DNA from: Burkholderiaceae bacterium
GTDB taxonomy: Bacteria > Pseudomonadota > Gammaproteobacteria > Burkholderiales > Burkholderiaceae_D
Direction: 5' to 3'
DNA: 5,282 bases
Assembly: GCA_019752915.1 (NCBI GenBank)
Contig: JAIELO010000086.1
Coordinates: 1-5,282 of the forward strand
Shown here piece after piece: positions 1-5,212 of the stretch. The notes below the pieces were generated by a model. It ran no database searches, was not told the DNA's origin, and saw only the letters and a list, made by a program, of their open reading frames with translations. The position numbers were made by a program, and so were the translations under genes. Positions within the stretch are counted from its first letter, which is position 1; each line of letters opens with the position of its first letter.

Positions 1-290
1 TTCAGCACCCTGGCCAGGCGGGTATGCAGTTGTTCCGGAGTCAAGTTTGTGCTGATAAGCTCGCTAGCCAGCGCGCGCAGGGCTTCTTCGTCGCGCCCCA
101 GCTGGAAGCGGATGGTCTGTTCCACCCACAGCGTGTCGGCAATTAACTGTTCCTGCCGTTCAGTGCTTTCCATCTGGCGCGCCTGCCATGGCAACCAGAT
201 CAGAATCGCTAAAAAAAACAACACTAGCACGATGGGCAGCAGCCAGCGTAAAGCGGTGCGGGTGGGCTGGCGGCGGCTGGCAGAGGGCAT
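1..290 (-). CDS. N-terminal part of a membrane sensor protein, probably a histidine kinase (truncated by window edge)
   Basis: The reading frame runs leftwards from an ATG at 290-288 and stays open for 96 codons to the window edge, so only the N-terminus is visible. Residues 1-17 are basic (SRRQ, RTALR). Residues 18-34 form one strongly hydrophobic segment (LLPIVLVLFFLAILIWL), and what follows is hydrophilic and helical (RQMESTERQEQLIADTLWVEQTIRFQL). That layout, a short cytoplasmic start, one membrane span and an extracytoplasmic helical region, is typical of two-component sensor kinases. Divergent placement next to a dctPQM operon suggests a DctB-like C4-dicarboxylate sensor. The kinase domains are out of view, so function is inferred from context. 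Start choice is uncertain: an in-frame ATG at 311-309 adds 7 residues, an in-frame GTG at 371-369 adds 27, and none has a clear Shine-Dalgarno. A chemoreceptor or diguanylate cyclase with the same N-terminal layout is possible. Confidence 0.6.
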   Translation of the reverse strand, partial: MPSASRRQPTRTALRWLLPIVLVLFFLAILIWLPWQARQMESTERQEQLIADTLWVEQTIRFQLGRDEEALRALASELISTNLTPEQLHTRLARVL

Positions 291-358
291 GTTTGTTGGG
301 CTGGTGGGCATTCGGGTTATCGGGCGGTCAGGGTAACTGCTACGCGCAGGCCGGGCAT

Positions 359-372
359 TGTGGTTTTCCACA
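359..372. repeat. Small inverted repeat TGTGG-TTTT-CCACA in the divergent region
   Basis: Two perfect 5-base arms (359-363 and 368-372) flank a TTTT spacer. It lies about 20 bases upstream of the proposed dctP -35 and upstream of the divergent sensor gene, a plausible position for an operator serving either gene. The arms are short, so chance occurrence is possible and no regulator can be named. Confidence 0.3.
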
Positions 373-394
373 GTTGCGTTGCGGGAACCTAATG

Positions 395-423
395 CTGAGA
401 ATCAGGCAAAATACAAATATAGT
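395..423 (+). promoter_or_regulatory. Candidate sigma70 promoter of the dctPQM operon
   Basis: A -35-like CTGAGA (395-400, 4 of 6 consensus bases) is followed after 17 bases by TATAGT (418-423, 5 of 6 matches to TATAAT). Transcription would start near 430 and give a leader of about 20 bases, with the dctP Shine-Dalgarno inside it. DctB/DctD-controlled dct operons often use sigma54 promoters. I looked for the GG-N10-GC signature and found only a poor match around 331-345, so sigma70 is favoured here. Prediction from sequence only. Confidence 0.4.
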
Positions 424-450
424 GTAACTTTATATCACCCTGGAGACGCC

Positions 451-1437
451 ATGAAATTCAAATCCGCCTTGCTCGTCCTGAGCGCCGCTTTCAGCCTGAA
501 CGCTTTTGCCCAGGCTCCGATCGTGATCAAATTTAGCCACGTCGTCGCTACCGATACCCCGAAGGGTCAGGCAGCCGAGCGCTTCAAACAACTGGCGGAG
601 AAGGCCACCAACGGCCGGGTGAAAATCGAGCTGTATCCGAATAGCCAGCTGTACAAGGACAAGGAAGAACTGGAAGCGCTGCAACTGGGCGCCGTGCAGA
701 TGCTGGCACCGTCGCTGGCCAAGTTCGGTCCACTGGGCGTGAAAGAATTCGAAGCCTTCGACCTGCCGTACATCTTCCCGTCGAAAACCGCCCTGTACAA
801 CGTGACGGAAGGCGAAATCGGCAAAAGCCTGATGAAGAAGCTGGAATCGAAGGGCATTACCGGTCTGGCATTCTGGGATAACGGCTTCAAGGTGATGTCG
901 GCCAACAAGCCGCTGCACACCCCGGCCGACTTCAAAGGCTTGAAGCTGCGTATCCAGTCGTCCAAAGTGCTGGACGCGCAGATGCGTGCGCTGGGCGCCA
1001 ACCCGCAGGTGCTGGCCTTCTCCGAGGTGTATCAGGCACTGCAGACCGGCGTGGTCGATGGTACCGAGAATCCGCCGTCGAATATGTACACCCAGAAAAT
1101 GCATGAAGTGCAGAAGCATGTGACGGTGTCCAACCACGGCTATCTGGGCTATGCGGTGATCGTCAACAAGAAGTTCTGGGATGGTCTGCCAGCCGATATC
1201 CGCGCAGCTCTGGATAAAGCCATGAAGGACGCCACCACGTTCGAGAAAGCGATTGCCCAGCGCGACAACGATCTGGCGCTGGAAGCGATCAAGAAAACCG
1301 GCAAGACCGAAATCTACACGCTGAGCGTGAAAGAACAGGCCGAGTGGCGCAAAGTGCTGCTGCCGGTGCAGAAAGATATGGAAAGCCGGATCGGTAAAGA
1401 TCTGATTTCCGCCATCAATAAAGAAGCAGCGAAGTAA
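451..1437 (+). CDS. dctP: TRAP transporter periplasmic C4-dicarboxylate-binding protein DctP
   Basis: This 328-residue protein is the extracytoplasmic solute receptor of a tripartite ATP-independent periplasmic transporter. It binds C4-dicarboxylates (malate, succinate, fumarate in characterised DctP proteins) and delivers them to DctQM. Residues 1-20 are a Sec signal peptide with a lysine-rich start, hydrophobic core and AFA cleavage site before Gln21. Family hallmarks include IVIKFSHVVATDTPKG (residues 24-39), the YPNSQLY segment (62-68), and GLKLRIQ (163-169), whose Arg167 corresponds to the arginine that contacts the substrate carboxylate in this family. The AFSEVYQALQTGVVDGTENP segment (189-208) is also typical. 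Length is normal. The ATG at 451 is chosen because GGAG (442-445) precedes it by 5 bases and the signal peptide begins there; the frame stays open upstream to a TTG at 358, but that would bury the signal peptide. It is the first gene of dctPQM. Substrate class is likely; exact preference cannot be read from sequence. Confidence 0.93.
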   Translation: MKFKSALLVLSAAFSLNAFAQAPIVIKFSHVVATDTPKGQAAERFKQLAEKATNGRVKIELYPNSQLYKDKEELEALQLGAVQMLAPSLAKFGPLGVKEFEAFDLPYIFPSKTALYNVTEGEIGKSLMKKLESKGITGLAFWDNGFKVMSANKPLHTPADFKGLKLRIQSSKVLDAQMRALGANPQVLAFSEVYQALQTGVVDGTENPPSNMYTQKMHEVQKHVTVSNHGYLGYAVIVNKKFWDGLPADIRAALDKAMKDATTFEKAIAQRDNDLALEAIKKTGKTEIYTLSVKEQAEWRKVLLPVQKDMESRIGKDLISAINKEAAK

Positions 1438-1444
1438 GCCTGCC

Positions 1445-1468
1445 CGGGGGCGGCGCCTGCCGTCCCCG
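1445..1468 (+). promoter_or_regulatory. Intercistronic stem-loop between dctP and dctQ
   Basis: CGGGGGCGGC (1445-1454) pairs with GCCGTCCCCG (1459-1468) around a GCCT loop: ten pairs including one G-U. No T-run follows, so it is not a standard terminator. It starts 7 bases after the dctP stop and ends 19 bases before the dctQ Shine-Dalgarno. In binding-protein-dependent transport operons such hairpins commonly protect the upstream mRNA from 3' exonucleases, giving more receptor than membrane protein. That role is inferred here. Confidence 0.6.
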
Positions 1469-1498
1469 TTCATCCCCCCTACCTGTCAAGGTGCCCCT

Positions 1499-2071
1499 AT
1501 GAAATTCCTCGATAAGCTCGAAGAATGGCTGATTGCGTCCCTCATGGCCGTCGCAACCGTCCTGATCTTCGTTGCGGTGCTACACCGCTATCTGGCCGGT
1601 CTGCCGATTCCGGTCATGCAAGACTACCTGATTCAGCTCAATACCAGCTGGGCGCAGGAAGCCTGTATCTATATGTTCGTCTGGATGGCCAAGTTCGGCG
1701 CCGCGTATGGCGTGCGTACCGGCATCCACGTCGGCGTCGACGTCATCATCAACCGTATGAATACGCCATGGCGTAACAAGTTCGTGGTGTTCGGCCTGCT
1801 CGCCGGTGCGGTGTTTACCGGCATCGTCGGCACGCTCGGTGCCAGCTTCGTCTGGGAAATCGGTCACACCGACCAGACCTCGGCGGATATGGAAATGCCG
1901 ATGTGGATTGTGTATCTGGCCGTGCCGCTGGGCTCCTACCTGATGTGCTTCCGCTTCCTGCAAGTGCTGGTGGCGTTTGTCCGCACCGGCGAGTTGCCCA
2001 AGCATGACCATGCCCACGTTGAAGGGCTGGCCGAAGAAACCGCTGCCGCGGAAAAAGGAGTACACGCATGA
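1499..2071 (+). CDS. dctQ: TRAP transporter small membrane subunit DctQ
   Basis: This 190-residue inner-membrane protein is the small (four-helix) subunit of the TRAP transporter. It partners DctM and helps dock the substrate-loaded DctP. Four hydrophobic segments are visible at about 11-31, 52-70, 95-115 and 134-158. The family signature lies around helix 2: WAQEACIYMFVW (51-62), then FGAAYGVRTGIHVGVDV (66-82). The loop between helices 1 and 2 is fairly long (LPIPVMQDYLIQLNTSW, 35-51), and the C-terminal tail is hydrophilic, His- and Glu-rich (from about 163). The start at 1499 has AAGG at 1488-1491, seven bases upstream, and gives a short N-terminus directly before helix 1. It follows dctP by 61 bases and overlaps dctM by ATGA (2068-2071), so the two membrane subunits are probably translationally coupled. 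Confidence 0.9.
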   Translation: MKFLDKLEEWLIASLMAVATVLIFVAVLHRYLAGLPIPVMQDYLIQLNTSWAQEACIYMFVWMAKFGAAYGVRTGIHVGVDVIINRMNTPWRNKFVVFGLLAGAVFTGIVGTLGASFVWEIGHTDQTSADMEMPMWIVYLAVPLGSYLMCFRFLQVLVAFVRTGELPKHDHAHVEGLAEETAAAEKGVHA

Positions 2072-3348
2072 ATGCGCTGATTATCTTTGTGCTGCTGCTG
2101 TTGCTGATGCTGACCGGCATGCCGATCTCCATCTCGCTGGGCCTGACAGTACTGACGTTCCTGTTTACCATGACGCAGGTGCCGATCGAATCGGTGGCCC
2201 TGAAGCTGTTCACCGGTATCGAAAAGTTCGAGATCATGGCGATCCCGTTCTTTATTCTGGCCGGTAACTTCCTCACCCACGGCGGGGTGGCGCGGCGCAT
2301 GATTAACTTCGCCAGCTCGATGGTTGGTCACTGGCACGGCGGTCTGGCACTGGCCGGTGTGCTGGCCTGTGCCCTGTTTGCAGCCGTGTCCGGCTCGTCG
2401 CCTGCCACCGTGGTGGCCATCGGCTCCATCATTTTGCCAGCCATGGTCAAGCAGGGTTATCCGAAGAGCTTCGGCGCTGGTGTGATTACCACCTCCGGCG
2501 CGCTGGGGATTCTGATTCCGCCGTCGATCGTGATGGTGATGTTCTCTGTCACGACCAATACCTCGGTGGGCAAGCTGTTCATGGCCGGGGTGATCCCGGG
2601 CATCATGCTGGCCTTCCTGCTGGGTCTGACGACCTGGTGGCTGGCCCGTAAGCACAACTACCCGCGTATGGCCAAGGCTAGCTGGGGCGAGCGCTGGGCG
2701 ACCTTCCGCAAGAGCGCCTGGGGCCTGTTGCTGATTGTGATCGTGATGGGCGGTATCTATAGTGGCGCGTTCACGCCGACCGAAGCGGCTGCCATGGCGG
2801 CGGTGTATGCCTTCATCATTGCCGTGTTCGTCTACAAGGACTTGCGTCTGAAGCAAGTGGGCAAGGTGCTGCTGGACTCGGCAGCGATGTCGGCCATGCT
2901 GCTCTACATCATTACCAATGCCGTGCTGTTCTCGTTCCTGATGACCAGTGAAAACATCCCGCAAGCGATGGCGGAATGGATTACCGGTCAGGGCCTGGGC
3001 GTGGTCAGCTTCCTGTTGGTGGTCAATATTCTGTTGCTGCTGGCCGGGAATGTGATGGAACCGTCGTCGATCGTGCTGATCATGGCGCCGATTCTGTTCC
3101 CGGTGGCGATGAAGCTGGGAATTGATCCGGTGCACTTCGGGATTCTGATCGTGGTCAATATGGAAGTCGGGATGTGCCACCCACCGGTGGGCCTGAATCT
3201 GTATGTGGCGTCCGGGATTACCAAGATGGGGATTACCGAACTGACGGTGGCAGTGTGGCCGTGGTTGCTGACCATGCTGGGCTTCCTGATCCTGATCACC
3301 TACGTACCACAAATTTCGCTCTGGTTGCCAAATTTAATTTATTCTTGA
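2068..3348 (+). CDS. dctM: TRAP transporter large membrane subunit DctM
   Basis: This 426-residue polytopic inner-membrane protein is the ion-coupled translocation subunit of the TRAP transporter. About a dozen hydrophobic segments span the length, a normal size for the DctM family. Conserved loops are clear: SGSSPAT (108-114), GALGILIPPSIVMV (144-157), SGAFTPTEAAA (232-242), EPSSIVLIMAPILFPVA (331-347), and HFGILIVVNMEVGMCHPPVG (356-375). The first and last sets correspond to the pseudo-symmetric ion- and substrate-binding hairpin regions of this ion-transporter superfamily. The start at 2068 overlaps the dctQ stop, with GGAG (2057-2060) seven bases upstream and inside the dctQ coding sequence. 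No terminator follows the stop directly; the first is at 3623-3650, so the operon transcript may continue into the structured RNA region. Together with DctP/DctQ it imports C4-dicarboxylates for growth on TCA-cycle acids. Confidence 0.94.
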   Translation: MNALIIFVLLLLLMLTGMPISISLGLTVLTFLFTMTQVPIESVALKLFTGIEKFEIMAIPFFILAGNFLTHGGVARRMINFASSMVGHWHGGLALAGVLACALFAAVSGSSPATVVAIGSIILPAMVKQGYPKSFGAGVITTSGALGILIPPSIVMVMFSVTTNTSVGKLFMAGVIPGIMLAFLLGLTTWWLARKHNYPRMAKASWGERWATFRKSAWGLLLIVIVMGGIYSGAFTPTEAAAMAAVYAFIIAVFVYKDLRLKQVGKVLLDSAAMSAMLLYIITNAVLFSFLMTSENIPQAMAEWITGQGLGVVSFLLVVNILLLLAGNVMEPSSIVLIMAPILFPVAMKLGIDPVHFGILIVVNMEVGMCHPPVGLNLYVASGITKMGITELTVAVWPWLLTMLGFLILITYVPQISLWLPNLIYS

Positions 3349-3403
3349 AATATCGGCCCCTGATGTGAAATAAAAAAACTGGGAAAAAGCGAAAAGGTTA
3401 CGT

Positions 3404-3409
3404 TATGAT
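3404..3409 (+). promoter_or_regulatory. Candidate -10 element for the small RNA
   Basis: TATGAT matches the sigma70 -10 consensus at 5 of 6 bases, with a GC-rich stretch (GGCGTCGC, 3410-3417) just downstream. The initiation point would fall near 3415-3417, exactly where the first stem-loop begins. The -35 is weak: TGGGAA (3380-3385, 18-base spacing) matches only 3 of 6. The same bases could instead be the start region of a 22-codon frame (ATG at 3405 preceded by AAAAGG), so this is tentative. Confidence 0.4.
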
Positions 3410-3415
3410 GGCGTC

Positions 3416-3650
3416 GCTCTCAGGGAAACAGCATATCGATATGCTTCCTTGTAGCAAGAGCCCAGAATTGTAGGTGGGGAGTGTGTAGAGAAACGGCACT
3501 GAATGCCGGCGATAGAACGAGGAGACACACGTTTTACAGAATGTCGTTGTGATAGGGGCTGCAAGCCGCCATAAGCGCGCTACGGCACCACGCAAACGAC
3601 CGGGAACGTGAAGCAGGTTTGGAAACGCACCGCAAGGTGCGTTTTTTTTT
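3416..3650 (+). ncRNA. Putative structured small RNA of unknown family (about 235 nt)
   Basis: No convincing protein gene covers this stretch, but it folds into consecutive local domains. Stem 1 (3416-3461): GCTCT pairs with AGAGC, then CAGGGA with TCCTTG, then AGCATA with TATGCT around a TCGA loop. This is 17 pairs, with a 3-base bulge on the 5' side and a 5-base bulge (TAGCA) on the 3' side; its tip is the perfect palindrome 3430-3445. Stem 2 (3481-3530): GTGTGT pairs with ACACAC and encloses a CGGCA/TGCCG hairpin (3494-3508). Domain 3 (3543-3600): GTCGTT pairs with AACGAC and encloses a GGC/GCC hairpin (3557-3567). The fourth element is the terminator at 3623-3650. A good -10 lies just before the first stem. 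I compared it by eye with 6S RNA, tmRNA, RNase P RNA and 4.5S RNA and none fits. It could be an independent trans-acting sRNA, an sRNA from the dct operon 3' UTR, or, less likely, a leader controlling ogt. Confidence 0.5.
3623..3650 (+). terminator. Rho-independent terminator
   Basis: AAACGCACC (3623-3631) pairs with GGTGCGTTT (3636-3644) around a GCAA tetraloop, a stable GNRA loop. The T-run starts inside the stem and covers 3642-3650. It ends the candidate small RNA and is also the first terminator downstream of dctM. The A-run before the stem is only three bases, so any activity on the opposite strand should be weak. Confidence 0.88.
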
Positions 3651-3674
3651 GCGCCGTGCAGCGACGCCGGCGCT

Positions 3675-3680
3675 TACAAT
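3675..3680 (+). promoter_or_regulatory. Candidate -10 element for ogt-xerD
   Basis: TACAAT matches the -10 consensus at 5 of 6 bases and lies just after the terminator, which makes it the best promoter candidate for the ogt-xerD pair. No good -35 exists at 16-18 bases; TTGCGC (3649-3654) is 20 bases away. Initiation near 3687 would give a leader of about 95 bases if ogt starts at 3783. The rest of 3651-3674 holds only an imperfect GC-rich inverted repeat (GCGCCG at 3651-3656, CGGCGC at 3668-3673). Confidence 0.3.
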
Positions 3681-3733
3681 GAGCCGGCAGTGCTGCCATG
3701 TGTTTATTTCAATGTGATGAAATCGCAACATGC

Positions 3734-3774
3734 TGGTGCATTTTTACAACGTTGCACATCCAATTTTGGTGCAA
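3734..3774. repeat. Three GTGCA/TGCAC repeats with a hairpin before ogt
   Basis: TGGTGCA occurs directly repeated at 3734-3740 and 3767-3773. Between them TTGCAC (3752-3757) is the inverted copy. TTGCAC and GTGCAA (3769-3774) form a perfect 6-base inverted repeat, and an overlapping CCAA-TT-TTGG repeat (3760-3769) lies within it. The middle copy can pair with either flanking copy. The group ends 8 bases before the proposed ogt ATG. It could be an operator or a leader switch; function is unknown. Confidence 0.35.
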
Positions 3775-3782
3775 ACAGTGTG

Positions 3783-4304
3783 ATGAAAATACAACAGGAA
3801 GTAACAAAGTTTCAAGCTGTTCTTGGCTTGCCACTAGGAAAAATCGGCATCCGCACGGAAGCCGGGCTGATTGCCGAACTGTGTTACCTGCCGCCCCATT
3901 TTGATGCACTGGCGCCGCAGGACGCGCTAGCGGAACTTGCGGCGAAACAATTGGAACGTTACTGCGCCGATGCTGATTATGTGTTCGACTTGCCGCTGCG
4001 GCCAGCCGGTACGCCCTACCAGCAGCGCGTCTGGGAAGCGATCCGTTCCATCCCGCGCGGCAGCGTACGCACTTATGGCGAACTGGCCAGCCATCTCGGT
4101 TCGGTGCCGCGTGCGGTGGGGCAGGCCTGCGGCGCCAACTGGTACCCCGTGGTGATTCCCTGTCACCGGGTGACGGCGGCCAGCGGTCTGGGCGGTTTTT
4201 CGCGCAGCGATGACCAGAACGGCTATCTGCTGGGCATCAAGCGCTGGTTGCTGGCCCATGAAGGATCGAGTGAGTACGCATGGCAACAGACAACCCTGCT
4301 CTGA
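3783..4304 (+). CDS. ogt: Methylated-DNA--[protein]-cysteine S-methyltransferase (O6-alkylguanine-DNA alkyltransferase)
   Basis: This 173-residue protein repairs O6-alkylguanine (and O4-alkylthymine) in DNA by irreversibly moving the alkyl group onto its own cysteine. The active-site motif is IPCHRV (residues 125-130) with Cys127 as acceptor. Upstream are TPYQQRVWEAIRSIPRGSVRTYGELA (77-102, start of the helix-turn-helix domain) and the RAVGQACGAN segment (110-119), whose Arg110 corresponds to the arginine finger that flips the damaged base. The GGFSRSDDQNGYLLGIKRWLLAHEG tail (137-161) matches the family C-terminus. The N-terminal domain is short and diverged, and there is no Ada-type Cys4 regulatory domain, so it is Ogt-like rather than Ada. 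The start is uncertain: ATG 3783 leads straight into the conserved domain but lacks a good Shine-Dalgarno. ATG 3717 and GTG 3690 are in frame and add 22 or 31 unconserved-looking residues. It overlaps xerD by 25 bases, implying one transcript. Confidence 0.92.
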   Translation: MKIQQEVTKFQAVLGLPLGKIGIRTEAGLIAELCYLPPHFDALAPQDALAELAAKQLERYCADADYVFDLPLRPAGTPYQQRVWEAIRSIPRGSVRTYGELASHLGSVPRAVGQACGANWYPVVIPCHRVTAASGLGGFSRSDDQNGYLLGIKRWLLAHEGSSEYAWQQTTLL

Positions 4305-5185
4305 TCGACGAGTTCTGCGATAGCCTGTGGCTGGAAGACGGGCTAGCCAAGAACACGCTGGAAGCCTACCGGCGCGACCTGCGCCTGTTCGCGAACTGGC
4401 TCGAGAGCATGCAACCGCAAGTGGCCGGACTGGCGGCGGTGGCGGCCCATGATCTGCAAGCGTATATCGCGGCGCGCCATCAGGACAGCGCCAAGGCCAC
4501 CTCGTCGAACCGGCGTCTGTCGGTGTTGCGGCGTTTTTACCAGTGGCTGCTGCGTTTGCAGCGCATCACTGCCGATCCGACCCTGAAACTGGTCTCGGCC
4601 AAACAGCCACAGCGCTTCGTGCATACCCTTAGCGAAGCGCAGGTGGAGGCCTTGCTGGCGGCGCCCGATGTGCGCCAGCCGCTGGGCTTGCGCGAGCGCA
4701 CCATGCTGGAACTGATGTATGCCTCCGGGCTGCGGGTGTCCGAGCTGGTGCAACTGCGTCTGCTCGAGGTGGGCATGAGCGACGGCGTGCTGCGCATCAC
4801 CGGCAAGGGCGCGAAAACCCGGCTGGTGCCGTTCGGCGAGGAGGCGCGGCGCTGGATCGAGCGTTATCTGCACGAGGCGCGTGGCCAGATTCTCAACGGT
4901 CAGCAGGACGATGCGCTGTTCGTGACGGGACGCGGCGGCGCCATGACGCGCCAGATGTTCTGGATCCTGATTAAAAAGCATGCGCTCAAGGCGGGCATTA
5001 CCGTGCCGCTGTCACCGCACACGCTGCGCCATGCGTTTGCCACCCATTTGCTCAACCACGGTGCCGACCTGCGGGTGGTGCAGTTGCTGCTCGGTCATGC
5101 CGACATTTCTACCACCCAGATTTACACCCATGTGGCGCGTGAACGCCTCAAACAATTGCACGCATTGCATCATCCTCGCGCTTGA
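4280..5185 (+). CDS. xerD: Site-specific tyrosine recombinase XerD
   Basis: This 301-residue cytoplasmic recombinase works with XerC and FtsK at dif to resolve chromosome dimers at division. The N-terminal SAM-like DNA-binding domain (about 6-92) begins with IDEFCDSLWLEDGLAKNTLEAYRRDL. The catalytic domain (about 112-295) holds the full active set: Arg152 (ASGLRVSEL), Lys176 (TGKGAKTRLVP), His247 and Arg250 (SPHTLRHAFATHLL), His273 (LLGHADISTTQ) and the Tyr282 nucleophile (IYTHVA). Length, spacing and the terminal HHPRA closely match E. coli XerD (298 residues) and fit XerD better than XerC. The ATG at 4280 lies within the end of ogt, with a weak GTGAG (4270-4274) upstream, so translation is probably coupled. 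The last base of the final Ala codon and the TGA stop lie inside the right end of an IS200/IS605-type element, yet the protein is complete. Confidence 0.95.
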   Translation: MATDNPALIDEFCDSLWLEDGLAKNTLEAYRRDLRLFANWLESMQPQVAGLAAVAAHDLQAYIAARHQDSAKATSSNRRLSVLRRFYQWLLRLQRITADPTLKLVSAKQPQRFVHTLSEAQVEALLAAPDVRQPLGLRERTMLELMYASGLRVSELVQLRLLEVGMSDGVLRITGKGAKTRLVPFGEEARRWIERYLHEARGQILNGQQDDALFVTGRGGAMTRQMFWILIKKHALKAGITVPLSPHTLRHAFATHLLNHGADLRVVQLLLGHADISTTQIYTHVARERLKQLHALHHPRA

Positions 5186-5190
5186 CGTCC

Positions 5191-5212
5191 TCCCCGCCCT
5201 AAAGGACGGAGA
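5191..5212 (-). repeat. Right-end hairpin of the IS element
   Basis: On the minus strand, TCTCCGTCC (5212-5204) faces GGGCGGGGA (5199-5191) around a TTTA loop. All nine positions pair in the minus-strand RNA if two G-U wobbles are allowed. On the plus strand the same two positions are C-A mismatches. It contains the tnpB stop codon and lies 5 bases inside the terminal TCAA. Confidence 0.7.

Noticed and set aside
331..345. Sigma54 promoter for dctPQM
   Set aside because: A GG-N10-GC spacing exists, but the -12 (TACGC) and -24 (GGGTA) contexts match the consensus poorly, and it lies about 105 bases upstream of the dctP start.
358..450. Extended start of dctP at TTG 358
   Set aside because: The extra 31 residues would precede a clean signal peptide, overlap the promoter and bypass the good GGAG ribosome site used by ATG 451.
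430..1473. Open frame of 347 codons on the minus strand across dctP
   Set aside because: It is exactly antisense to a clear DctP gene, shows no recognisable motif and has unlikely composition, so it is a shadow frame.
1936..3312. Long open frame of 458 codons on the minus strand across dctQ/dctM
   Set aside because: Its translation is dominated by His, Gln, Arg and Asp in low-complexity runs. It lies antisense to well-supported membrane proteins, as expected from codon bias in GC-rich genes.
3404..3650. 6S RNA, tmRNA, RNase P RNA or 4.5S RNA
   Set aside because: 6S needs a long rod pairing its 5' and 3' ends around a central bubble; here the 5' end forms its own local hairpin. The tmRNA T-arm/CCA end, the RNase P conserved core and the SRP GGAAG/AGCA loop are absent.
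3416..3650. CsrB/RsmY-type CsrA-sequestering RNA
   Set aside because: GGA occurs five times, close to chance for this length, and the copies are not consistently in hairpin loops.
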